DNA of 34,418 bases from Alcanivoracaceae bacterium (GTDB taxonomy: Bacteria > Pseudomonadota > Gammaproteobacteria > Pseudomonadales > Alcanivoracaceae), in the NCBI GenBank assembly GCA_002706085.1, contig PAJO01000055.1, forward strand, positions 1 to 34,418, in the 5' to 3' direction. The notes under the pieces were generated by a model that saw only the letters and a program-made list of their open reading frames with translations, ran no database searches and was not told the origin of the DNA. Positions 24,606 to 32,328 of the stretch are shown here, in pieces (position 1 is the first letter of the stretch; every line of letters begins with the position of its first letter). The position numbers and the translations under genes are program-made.

Positions 24606-24757
24606 CAGTTGATAGTGGACAGTTGACAGCTACGCGGCCTGCCGCGAGATGTTTAGAAATGCAGAGGCCGCGCCCAAACCTGGACGCGGCCTCTTTGCTT
24701 TCAATGAACAGATAACCTGATCCGCGAGCTGTCAACTGTCCACTATCAACTGTCAAT
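24602..24757. repeat. Perfect 30-bp inverted repeat with heptamer arms (TTGACAG type)
   Basis: The left arm (24602-24631) is made of the units TTGACAG, TTGATAG, TGGACAG and TTGACAG plus CT. The right arm (24728-24757) is its exact reverse complement. The 96-base centre includes a terminator hairpin. The stop codon of the plus-strand gene (24603-24605) is in the left arm and the stop codon of the minus-strand GGDEF/EAL gene (24746-24748) is in the right arm, so the element fills the convergent gap exactly. Confidence 0.85.
24664..24702 (+). terminator. Terminator hairpin inside the inverted-repeat element
   Basis: GAGGCCGCG (24664-24672) and CGCGGCCTC (24685-24693) form a perfect nine-base stem with a 12-base loop, followed by TTTGCTTTC. 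It serves the plus-strand gene best; on the minus strand the following bases are less T-rich, but the hairpin could act both ways. Confidence 0.7.
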
Positions 24758-27625
24758 TGCTTTTCTATACGCCTGCGTATGCAGCAACTCCACCAGCTCT
24801 CCTTCCGGTACCGGCTTGCTGATCAGGTACCCCTGGATGCTGTCGCAGTCCATGTCGCGCAGGATGCTGAGGTGGTCTTCGGTTTCCACGCCTTCTGCGA
24901 CCACGTTCATCTGCAGGCTGTGAGCCATGTCGATGATGGCGCGGGTGATGGCGGCGTCGTCGGGGCTCTTGTCCAGATCCATAATGAAGGACCGGTCGAT
25001 TTTCAGGGTGTCTACCGGGAAGCGCTTCAGGTAGCTCAGTGAGGAATAGCCGGTGCCGAAATCGTCCAGGGCCAGCTCGATACCGCGGGTGCGCAGTTGC
25101 TGGAGCAGCTCGATGTTCTGCTCCATGTCTTCCATGATCAGGCTTTCGGTGAGCTCCAGTTCCAGCAGGTGGGGTGGCAGCTCGGTGCTGGACAGTACCC
25201 GGTCGACAATATCGGCCACATTGCCCTTGCGGAACTGGTGGGCGGACAGGTTCACCGAGACGCAGATGTCGCCCAGCCCCTGCTTGTGCCATTTGTAGGC
25301 CTGGCGACAGGAGCGTTCCAGTACCAGCTCACCAATGGCGGAGATCAGGCCGGTTTCTTCGGCCAGCGGGATAAATTCGGCGGGCGGCAGCAGGCCCATG
25401 GTCGGATGCTGCCAGCGGACCAAAGCTTCCACAGAATTGATGCGGTTGGTGGCCAGATCCATTTTCGGTTGGTAATGAACCACAAACTCGTTCTTGAAAA
25501 TGGCCTTGCGCAAGCTGGTTTCCAGGGCCAGTTGCTCCACCGAGGCCACGCGCATGTTACTGCGATAGAACTGGTAGTTGTTGCCGCCACTGCGCTTGGC
25601 TTGATACACCGCCATATCGGCCTGGTTGATCATGCTCTGCGCTTCTTTGGCGGTGTCGGGGAAGATACTGATGCCAATACTGGCCCCCAACAGCAGCTCA
25701 TGGCCATCAATGATGAAAGGCTTCTTCATGGCATTGATGAGCTTCTGGCACTGCTGGGTGATGACGTTTTCACCGCCATGGTTTTCCATCAACAGGGTGA
25801 ACTCGTCGCCACCAACCCGGGCCATGTTTTCGACCCCGCCGGCATGCTCGCCAAGCCGCTCTGCGGCCGCCTTGAGCAGGCGGTCGCCAATTTCGTGGCC
25901 GAGGGACTCATTAATGGGCTTGAAGCGGTCCATGTCGATCATCAGCAACGCGACCTTTTCCCGGTTCAGGCGGGCCAGGGTCAGGGACTTGTGCAGGTGC
26001 TCGCGGAACTGGGAGCGGTTGGGCAGGCCGGTCAGGCGGTCGTAGTTGGACAGGAACTGGAGCTGTTGCTCGGTTTCCTTGCGGACCGTCAGGTCGGACA
26101 TCATGCCCACATAACGAATCACCCGTTTGTGTTCATCGCGCACCGCGCTGACCTGCAACCACTCCGGGAACATCTCGCCGTTGCGGCGCCGTTCGTTGAT
26201 TTCCCCTTCCCAGAAACCATTTTCCTTCAGGGCGGCGGTAATGGACAGATAGGCTTCGCGGTTGGCCGCGGTTTCTTCGTGGTCCAGCACCTGTTTACCC
26301 AGCACCATGGATTCCGAGTACCCGGTGATTTGTTCAAAGCGGGCATTCACGGCCAGGAAGCGGAATTTCTGATCGAGGATGAAGATGCCTTCCGGTGCAT
26401 TTTCGAACACGGTGGCGGCCAGTCGTTGCTGTTCCTGGGCCTGGCGGTCTTCGGTAATGTCGCGGCGGGTGCCGATCATGCGGGTGGCGCGGCCCTTTTC
26501 GGACCATTTGACCACGCGACCGTCATCTTCGATCCAGCGCCAGCTGCCATCGGCGTGGCGCAGCCGGTAGACCGCATGGTAGCGGTTGCTGTCACCCTTG
26601 AAGTGAGCAACCATGGCCCGGCGGATGCGGGTCAGATCTTCCGGGTGAACCAGCGTTTCCAGGTCACCGAAGAAGTTTTTGAAGTAGGCGCTGTCGTAGC
26701 CCAGCAACCGGTCGAAATTGGTGTGGTAGTTGCGGCCGGTGTCCAGCATCCAGTCCCACAGACCGATATTGCTGGCTTCCAGCGCCAGTTCCAGCCGCTC
26801 ACCGGTGGCGCCCAGCGCCTGATTGCTCTCTTCCAGCGCCTGGGTGCGCTCCTGCACCATGGTCTCCAGGCGCTCGTTGGTTTCCTGCAGTCGCTGCCGG
26901 GCCTCTTTGCGTTCGTAGATTTCCTGGGCCAGCTTCTCGTTCAGGGCCTCGGCATCACTGCGGGCACGGTTCAGGTAATCGATCAGTGAGCGATTGCTGG
27001 CCTGCAGCATCATCGCCTGGTGGCCGGTGTTGTGGATGCGTCGGGCGGCCAGCAGGAAGAACAGGCCCAGCACCGAGAGCAGCACCATGAGGGATAGCTC
27101 GGTTTCGGCCTGGGTCTGGGACAGCCGGTACATGGTTGGGCCCAGCAGCATGGCCAGATACAGGAATACGGTCGGGAAATGGCTGCTGTAGGCCGCCAGG
27201 GCCATGGTGCTCAGGCCAAGGCCGAGGCAGGCGCACAGTAGCTGAACGCTGAGCAAGTCGGGCCGGAACAGCAGTTCTACCGGGTTGAACAGGTACCCGG
27301 CCATGCCGATCAGTAGCGGGGTGCTCAGGGCCAGGCAAGACAGCATGACCCGGCAACGGGGGGTGATTTCGTCCCGCAGCAGGCGCTGGCGGCACAGATA
27401 CAGCAGGGGCAAGCGCAGCAGCTGCACCACAATCACGGTGGCCAGCCAGCCCAGTAGCAGGGAACGGGGGACCTCTCCATTCCAGTAAAAGCCGGCAAGC
27501 GCGGCGGCACTGATGGATTCGAGGACAAACAGCACGACAACGCCACTGAATAGCAGCTGGCATTGTTCTGTCAGCACGCCCTTGAAGGGAGCGTGGGCTG
27601 TTTTGTTCGGAGACTGCGAAGACAC
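24746..27625 (-). CDS. Membrane PAS-GGDEF-EAL protein (cyclic-di-GMP turnover)
   Basis: This protein of about 959 residues has an N-terminal membrane part with six or seven helices (to about residue 215), a coiled coil (LNEKLAQEIYERKEARQRLQETNERLE...), two PAS domains, a GGDEF domain with the intact VGGDEF signature near residue 605, and an EAL domain with EAL at 733-735, DDFGTGYSSLSYL and AEGVETEDHL. Both catalytic signatures look intact, so it could make and degrade cyclic-di-GMP in response to a signal sensed by the PAS or membrane parts. I prefer the GTG at 27625, with AGGA eleven bases upstream. An ATG at 27682 would add 19 polar residues but has no ribosome site. The last codons (Asp-Ser-stop) are encoded by the heptamer repeat arm. 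It is divergent from uvrD. Confidence 0.87.
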   Translation of the reverse strand: MSSQSPNKTAHAPFKGVLTEQCQLLFSGVVVLFVLESISAAALAGFYWNGEVPRSLLLGWLATVIVVQLLRLPLLYLCRQRLLRDEITPRCRVMLSCLALSTPLLIGMAGYLFNPVELLFRPDLLSVQLLCACLGLGLSTMALAAYSSHFPTVFLYLAMLLGPTMYRLSQTQAETELSLMVLLSVLGLFFLLAARRIHNTGHQAMMLQASNRSLIDYLNRARSDAEALNEKLAQEIYERKEARQRLQETNERLETMVQERTQALEESNQALGATGERLELALEASNIGLWDWMLDTGRNYHTNFDRLLGYDSAYFKNFFGDLETLVHPEDLTRIRRAMVAHFKGDSNRYHAVYRLRHADGSWRWIEDDGRVVKWSEKGRATRMIGTRRDITEDRQAQEQQRLAATVFENAPEGIFILDQKFRFLAVNARFEQITGYSESMVLGKQVLDHEETAANREAYLSITAALKENGFWEGEINERRRNGEMFPEWLQVSAVRDEHKRVIRYVGMMSDLTVRKETEQQLQFLSNYDRLTGLPNRSQFREHLHKSLTLARLNREKVALLMIDMDRFKPINESLGHEIGDRLLKAAAERLGEHAGGVENMARVGGDEFTLLMENHGGENVITQQCQKLINAMKKPFIIDGHELLLGASIGISIFPDTAKEAQSMINQADMAVYQAKRSGGNNYQFYRSNMRVASVEQLALETSLRKAIFKNEFVVHYQPKMDLATNRINSVEALVRWQHPTMGLLPPAEFIPLAEETGLISAIGELVLERSCRQAYKWHKQGLGDICVSVNLSAHQFRKGNVADIVDRVLSSTELPPHLLELELTESLIMEDMEQNIELLQQLRTRGIELALDDFGTGYSSLSYLKRFPVDTLKIDRSFIMDLDKSPDDAAITRAIIDMAHSLQMNVVAEGVETEDHLSILRDMDCDSIQGYLISKPVPEGELVELLHTQAYRKAIDS

Positions 27626-27800
27626 CTTGATTATTATCCTCTGGCCGTGAAGCCGAGTGTTTTTGTTTGTCAGTGTACCCATCGACAGGAAGAAGGGGAA
27701 CCGCCTTTATTTGCCTATCTCAAGGGCGGGACAGAGGCTCCCCAATCACTCCCGCCGAGCAGGGGTTTCTTGGGCCCACATTCTGCTAAACTCCCGCGCC

Positions 27801-29963
27801 ATGGATGACGTGACTTCCCTTATTGATGGTTTGAACCCGGCCCAGCGCGATGCGGTGGCAGCCGATGACCGCCATTTGCTGGTGCTGGCCGGGGCCGGTT
27901 CGGGCAAGACCCGGGTGCTGGTGCACCGGATCGCCTGGCAGATCGCCACCGAACAGGCCTCGCCGTTCGGTATTCTGGCGGTCACCTTTACCAACAAGGC
28001 GGCCGCCGAAATGCGCGGCCGTATTGAGCATCTGCTGGATATGTCGGCGGACGGTATGTGGGTGGGCACTTTCCACAGCATTGCCCACCGCTTGCTGCGC
28101 TCGCACTGGCAGGAGGCCGGCCTGCCCCAGGGCTTCGAGATTATTGATGCCGATGACCAGCAGCGGTTGATCAAGCGGGTCATCAAGGAGCTGGGGCTGG
28201 ATGAACAGCGCTGGCCGGCCCGCCAGGCCACCTGGTTCATCAACAGCCAGAAGGACGAGGGGCTGCGAGCCAGACACATGGACGCCAATGGCGACCTGTT
28301 TGTCCAGACCATGCAAAAGATCTATTCCGGCTATGAAGAAGCCTGCGAGCGCGGTGGCCTGGTGGATTTCAACGAGATGCTGCTGCGGGTGCTGGAGTTG
28401 TTCCGCGACAACGACAGCCTGCGGGGCCACTACCAGCGCCGCTTCCGCCATATTCTGGTAGACGAATTCCAGGATACCAACAGCATCCAGTACGCCTGGT
28501 TGCGGTTGCTGGCCTGTGAAGACAATGCGGTGACCATTGTGGGCGATGATGACCAGTCCATTTACGGCTGGCGCGGCGCCAAGATCGAGAATATTCACAA
28601 GTTCAGCCGTGATTTCCCGGATACCCGCACCATCCGCCTGGAGCAGAACTACCGCTCCACCGGCACCATCCTGAAAGCGGCCAACGCGGTGATCGACAAC
28701 AACAGCGATCGTCTGGGCAAGGAACTCTGGACCGAAGGCGGCGATGGCGACCCGATTCGCTTGTATGCCGGCTTCAACGAAGTGGACGAAGCCCGCTTCG
28801 TGGCCGGCCGGGTGGACAAGCTGTTCCAGGAAGGCACCGCGCGGCGGGAAATGGCCGTGCTGTACCGTTCCAATGCCCAGTCACGGGTGCTGGAAGAAGC
28901 CTTCCTGCAGGCCGGTATTCCCTACCGCATCTATGGGGGGCAGCGTTTCTTCGAGCGTCTCGAGATCAAGAACGCGTTGGCGTACCTGCGCCTGATCAGC
29001 AACCGTCACGCAGATGCCGCCTTCGAGCGGGCGGTCAATACGCCCACTCGCGGCATTGGCAACAAGACCCTGGAAACGTTGAGGGAAGTGGCCCAGGCCC
29101 GCGGTTGCTCGCTGTGGGATGCCGGGCAGGCCATTGTGAGTGAGCAGTTGCTTACTGCCCGGGCGATCAATGCACTGGCCGTTTTCCTCAATCTGGTCGG
29201 CCAGCTGGCACAGCAGTGTGAGGGGCTGAATCTGGGGGAAACCGCTGAGCATGTCATCGAGGCCAGTGGTCTGGTGGCGTTCCATGGCAAGGAAAAAGGC
29301 GAGAAGGGGCAGCAGCGCCAGGAAAACCTGCGAGAGCTGGTGTCTGCCACCCGTGAGTTCGGTGAGGAAGATGAAGATTCCGAGATGGACTCGCTGACAG
29401 CGTTTCTGGATCACGCGGCGTTGGAGTCTGGCGAGGGTCAGGCCGATGCCCATGAGGACGCGGTGCAGATGATGACCCTGCACTCGGCCAAGGGGCTGGA
29501 GTTCCCGGTGGTGTTCATTTGTGGCATGGAAGAGGGCCTGTTTCCTCACCAGCGTTCCAGTGAGGACCCCAGTGGCCTGGCCGAAGAGCGTCGTCTTTGC
29601 TACGTGGGTTTGACTCGCGCCATGCGCGAACTGTACCTGACCCATGCGGAAAGCCGTCGCCTGTACGGCAACGAAAACTATAACCCGCCTAGCCGCTTCC
29701 TGCGCGAGATTCCCGCCGAGGCCATGGAAGAGATTCGTGCCCGCGCCGGTTTCAGCCGCCCCATGGGCGGTGGCAGCAAGCCGATCCGGGAAACCGAGGC
29801 CAACGGTATTGTGCTGGGCGCGCGCGTGTTGCATCCCAAGTTCGGCGAAGGCACGGTGCTGCACTTTGAGGGGCAGGGCCCCAATGCACGCTTGCAGATC
29901 AATTTCGACGGCGCTGGCACCAAATGGCTGGTCAGCCAGTACGCGCGTCTGGAAGTGATTTGA
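27801..29963 (+). CDS. uvrD: DNA helicase II, UvrD
   Basis: This 720-residue superfamily 1 helicase is the same length as E. coli UvrD. It shows the Q motif region LNPAQRDAV, Walker A GAGSGKT (31-37), motif Ia TFTNKAAAEMR, Walker B DEFQDT (Asp221, Glu222), motif III DDDQSIYGWRG, motif IV QNYRST, motif V TLHSAKGLEF, and motif VI VGLTRAMRELYL. The C-terminus has the Tudor-like end (LGARVLHPKFGEGTVLHFEG ... KWLVSQYARLEVI). It unwinds DNA 3' to 5' in nucleotide excision and mismatch repair. The ATG at 27801 is the natural start; the open frame extends further upstream without family sequence. I saw no clear LexA box upstream. A heptamer-armed inverted repeat follows the gene. Confidence 0.97.
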   Translation: MDDVTSLIDGLNPAQRDAVAADDRHLLVLAGAGSGKTRVLVHRIAWQIATEQASPFGILAVTFTNKAAAEMRGRIEHLLDMSADGMWVGTFHSIAHRLLRSHWQEAGLPQGFEIIDADDQQRLIKRVIKELGLDEQRWPARQATWFINSQKDEGLRARHMDANGDLFVQTMQKIYSGYEEACERGGLVDFNEMLLRVLELFRDNDSLRGHYQRRFRHILVDEFQDTNSIQYAWLRLLACEDNAVTIVGDDDQSIYGWRGAKIENIHKFSRDFPDTRTIRLEQNYRSTGTILKAANAVIDNNSDRLGKELWTEGGDGDPIRLYAGFNEVDEARFVAGRVDKLFQEGTARREMAVLYRSNAQSRVLEEAFLQAGIPYRIYGGQRFFERLEIKNALAYLRLISNRHADAAFERAVNTPTRGIGNKTLETLREVAQARGCSLWDAGQAIVSEQLLTARAINALAVFLNLVGQLAQQCEGLNLGETAEHVIEASGLVAFHGKEKGEKGQQRQENLRELVSATREFGEEDEDSEMDSLTAFLDHAALESGEGQADAHEDAVQMMTLHSAKGLEFPVVFICGMEEGLFPHQRSSEDPSGLAEERRLCYVGLTRAMRELYLTHAESRRLYGNENYNPPSRFLREIPAEAMEEIRARAGFSRPMGGGSKPIRETEANGIVLGARVLHPKFGEGTVLHFEGQGPNARLQINFDGAGTKWLVSQYARLEVI

Positions 29964-29973
29964 AGAAAGTCTG

Positions 29974-30057
29974 GCGTCGGACGACGGACGTCTGACGCAG
30001 ACAAGACCATCTTCGTTACCGCGGGTTTAGCGTCCGACTTCAGACGTCTGACGTCCG
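29974..30057. repeat. Inverted heptamer-armed element (GTCNGAC type)
   Basis: The left arm has four units from 29974: GTCGGAC, GACGGAC, GTCTGAC and GCAGACA. The right arm (30030-30057) has GTCCGAC, TTCAGAC, GTCTGAC and GTCCGAC, which on the other strand read as GTCGGAC-type units. The centre is 28 bases. The left arm starts ten bases after the uvrD stop. It lies between two codirectional genes, and its hairpin could attenuate read-through into dctP. Confidence 0.75.
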
Positions 30058-30118
30058 ACCCGTCGAAAAGAACAATGGGCCTGCAATTTGCCGCGGCCCA
30101 ACCAAGGAGGACACATCA

Positions 30119-31258
30119 TTGGACCGTCGTAAATTCGTTTCTGCCCTGGGATTGGGCCTGGGTGGCCTGGCACTGGCTGGATGTGAGCAGAAAGACTGCC
30201 CGCCTGCCGAAGGTCAGGCCGCCGCCGGTGCGCCGGAAAAGAAAAAACCGCAGCCGCAAACCTACGAATGGAAGATGGTCACCACCTGGCCGAAGAATTA
30301 CCCGGGCCTGGGCGCGGGTGCCAACCGGTTTGCCAAGCGAGTGGAAGAAATGTCTGCCGGGCGGATCAAGATCAAGGTGTACGGCGCCAAAGAGCTGGTG
30401 CCGGCGTTCGAGGTGTTTGATGCGGTGCGCCAGGGCAGTGCCGAAATGGGCCACGGCGCAGCCTACTACTGGAAAGGCAAACACCCGGCGACTCCGTTCT
30501 TTACCGCTGTGCCCTTTGGGCTCACCGCCCAGGAAATGAATGGCTGGCTGCACCATGGTGGTGGCCAGGAATTGTGGGATGACCTGTATGCCCAGTTCAA
30601 TCTCAAGCCATTTGCCTGCGGCAATACCGGCACCCAGATGGCGGGCTGGTTCAACAAGGAAATCAACAGCGTTGACGATCTCAAGGGGCTGAAAATGCGC
30701 ATGCCCGGCCTGGCCGGGGAAGTGCTGGCCAAGGTCGGCGCCACGCCAGTGCAGTTGCCCGGGGCGGAAGTGTTCACCTCCCTGCAGACCGGTGCCATCG
30801 ACGCGGCAGACTGGGTTGGCCCCTACAACGATCTGACCTTTGGTTTGCACCGGGTGGCAGAGTACTACTACTACCCGGGCTGGCAGGAGCCTGGCCCGAC
30901 GCTGGAGCTGACCATCAACAAGAGGGTGTGGGACAGCCTGCCGGCGGATCTGCAGGCGATCATTCGCTATGCCGCCCAGTCAGAAAACCAGGACATGCTC
31001 GATGAGTACACCGCACGCAACAACGCCGCCCTGGACGAGTTGGTCAACAAGCACGGCACCAAACTGCGTCGCCTGCCGGATGATGTGCTCAAGGCCTTGA
31101 AAGACGCCAGTGATGAAGTGGTCGAGGCGCTGGTGGCAGACAACAAGGATGCCCGCAAGGTGTATCAGTCGTACCGCAAGTTCCGCGATGAATCCATCAA
31201 CACCATGGCCATCGCCGAGCAGCCGTACCTGAATATCCGTAAAGCGCTGGAAGGCTGA
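30119..31258 (+). CDS. dctP: TRAP transporter substrate-binding protein (DctP/TakP-like), Tat lipoprotein-type leader
   Basis: This 379-residue extracytoplasmic solute receptor starts at TTG (30119) with AAGGAGG eight bases upstream. The leader MDRRKFVSALGLGLGGLALAGC has both a twin-arginine-like RRKF motif and a lipobox LAGC, suggesting Tat export and lipid anchoring at Cys22. The mature domain begins YEWKMVTTWPKNYPGLG, the TakP-type signature of alpha-keto acid and lactate-type TRAP receptors. It continues with GAIDAADWVGPYND and the aromatic YYYYPGWQEPG ligand segment. Its membrane partners are probably the DctQ and DctM genes at 32329-34244, which are on the opposite strand and beyond a thioesterase gene. 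The substrate is likely a carboxylate; identity is unproven. Confidence 0.9.
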   Translation: MDRRKFVSALGLGLGGLALAGCEQKDCPPAEGQAAAGAPEKKKPQPQTYEWKMVTTWPKNYPGLGAGANRFAKRVEEMSAGRIKIKVYGAKELVPAFEVFDAVRQGSAEMGHGAAYYWKGKHPATPFFTAVPFGLTAQEMNGWLHHGGGQELWDDLYAQFNLKPFACGNTGTQMAGWFNKEINSVDDLKGLKMRMPGLAGEVLAKVGATPVQLPGAEVFTSLQTGAIDAADWVGPYNDLTFGLHRVAEYYYYPGWQEPGPTLELTINKRVWDSLPADLQAIIRYAAQSENQDMLDEYTARNNAALDELVNKHGTKLRRLPDDVLKALKDASDEVVEALVADNKDARKVYQSYRKFRDESINTMAIAEQPYLNIRKALEG

Positions 31259-31386
31259 GGGCTATCAGCTATCAGCTATCAGCTATCAGCTATCAGCTAT
31301 CAGCTATCAGCTATCAGCTATCAGCTATCAGCTATCAGCTACGCTGGGTTGGAATGCAAAACCCAAAATAGTTCCCGACTATTTAA

Positions 31387-31500
31387 AAGAACGGAAACGC
31401 TTTCCAGATTGTTGAGTTCGGCGCCAATAAATAAATTGAGCACCTGGTAGGAGCCATGCTCGCATGGCGAACCGAGCCCAAGCGAGGCAGGATCCAGGTC
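31387..31500 (+). repeat. REP-containing repeat of about 115 bp, direct copy 1
   Basis: It begins with AAGAACGGAAA, passes through GTTGAGTTC and reaches a REP palindrome at 31447-31470 (GTAGGAGC, CATG, CTCG, CATG, GCGA), then a G+C-rich tail with GCGAGGC and GATCCAGG. The same order of blocks occurs at 32194-32310. The core matches the GTAGGAGC...CTTG...GCGA layout of pseudomonad REPs. Confidence 0.8.
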
Positions 31501-31520
31501 CTTGGACGCTTGCATGGTGA

Positions 31521-31572
31521 GAGATCCCTGAGCCTGGCTGCGCTCGGATCGCCATGCAAGCATAGCTCCTAC
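31521..31572 (-). repeat. REP element in inverse orientation
   Basis: Read on the minus strand from 31572: GTAGGAGC, TATG, CTTG, CATG, GCGATCC, then a second G+C-rich part ending in GGGATC. With the REP at 31447 it forms a head-to-tail inverse pair about 75 bases apart, like the BIME pairs of other gammaproteobacteria. Confidence 0.75.
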
Positions 31573-31733
31573 AGCCTCTCCTGGCGCGGGTAGAATGGAA
31601 CGGTCTTTCTTGTCGAGCAGGGCACCTTTTATCTGTTTTTCCCACCCACAAAAAAACGCGGGCAGAACCTGTGCCGTGTGGCACACCGTCCTGCTCGCGT
31701 TGTAGCTTGTAGCTTGTAGCTTGTAGCTTGAGG

Positions 31734-32129
31734 CTAGTCCTGCGGCACCACCCGGGTGCGCCCGGTGTCATCAATCGCCACAAAGGTGAAATGCCCTTCG
31801 GTCACCTTGGACAGGGTGCCGGTGTCTTCACGAATCCACACTTCCACCAGAATCTGCATGGAGCTGCGGCCGATGTCCTGCAGCTGGGTGTAGCAGCTGA
31901 CCACGGCGCCAATGGGGACCGGGCGCAAGAAGGCCATGGAATCGATGGCCACGGTGGCGACCCGGCCACGGGCTTTTTTGCGGGCGGTAACGGCACCGGC
32001 CAGGTCCATCTGGGACACCAGCCAGCCACCAAAAATGTCGCCGTTCCAGTTGGAATCCTGGGGCATGGCAATGGTCTGGATAGCCAGGGTGCCAATGGGC
32101 TGCGGGGTGTCGTCGGTGTGATCGGTCAT
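31734..32129 (-). CDS. YciA-like acyl-CoA thioesterase (hotdog fold)
   Basis: This 131-residue thioesterase has the YciA pattern: PQPIGTLAIQTIAMPQDSNWNGDIFGGWLVSQMDLAGAVTA, with the catalytic Asp in NGDIFGGW and the following hotdog helix, then VATVAIDSMAFLRPVPIGAVVSCY. YciA-type enzymes are hexamers that hydrolyse a wide range of acyl-CoAs. I take the ATG at 32129; a GTG at 32141 would add four residues, and neither has a strong ribosome site. The gene separates the TRAP binding protein from the TRAP membrane subunits and is bracketed by direct copies of a REP-containing repeat. Its stop codon abuts the TTGTAGC heptamer array. Confidence 0.88.
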   Translation of the reverse strand: MTDHTDDTPQPIGTLAIQTIAMPQDSNWNGDIFGGWLVSQMDLAGAVTARKKARGRVATVAIDSMAFLRPVPIGAVVSCYTQLQDIGRSSMQILVEVWIREDTGTLSKVTEGHFTFVAIDDTGRTRVVPQD

Positions 32130-32193
32130 GTTGTTATCCACATTTTGGTCGCGGGCGCGGGGCCGTGCATGAAAGTGTTCGTCTGTCTTTCCG

Positions 32194-32310
32194 AAGAACG
32201 GAAAAGACCTCTAACTCGTTGAGTTCAGTGCCACTAAACAGCCTGAGCCCCCTGTAGGAGCCATGCTTGCATGGCGATCCGGGCCCAGGCGAGGCCGGGA
32301 TCCAGGATTT
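32194..32310 (+). repeat. REP-containing repeat of about 115 bp, direct copy 2
   Basis: It has the same block order as 31387-31500: AAGAACGGAAAA, GTTGAGTTCAGTGCCA, TGAGC, then the REP palindrome from 32254 (GTAGGAGC, CATG, CTTG, CATG, GCGATCC) and a tail with GCGAGGCCGGGATCCAGG. It lies in the gap between the thioesterase start and the DctM stop, 18 bases before the latter. Confidence 0.8.
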
Positions 32311-32328
32311 CCGCCCCCAACAGCCGTG

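Larger units (their letters stand above)
31261..31734. repeat. Heptamer-armed region: 11 AGCTATC units and 5 TTGTAGC units in opposite orientation
   Basis: Two bases after the dctP stop, GCTATC is followed by ten exact AGCTATC units and a final AGCT (31261-31340). At the other end, TTGTAGC occurs four times exactly and once as TTGAGGC (31700-31734), which is AGCTACA-type on the other strand. The right array touches the stop codon of the thioesterase gene (31734-31736). The centre contains two REP elements. No gene fits in this 475-base gap. Confidence 0.85.

Noticed and set aside
25097-26989. 630-residue open frame on the plus strand opposite the GGDEF/EAL gene
   Set aside because: It is wholly antisense to a gene with clear domains, has the His/Gln/Val-rich composition typical of the antisense frame of G+C-rich genes, and has no ribosome site.
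27626-27800. LexA (SOS) box for uvrD
   Set aside because: I looked for a CTGT-N8-ACAG type palindrome in the divergent gap and saw none.
31261-31340. CRISPR-like array
   Set aside because: Units are seven bases long with no spacers, and no cas genes are present.
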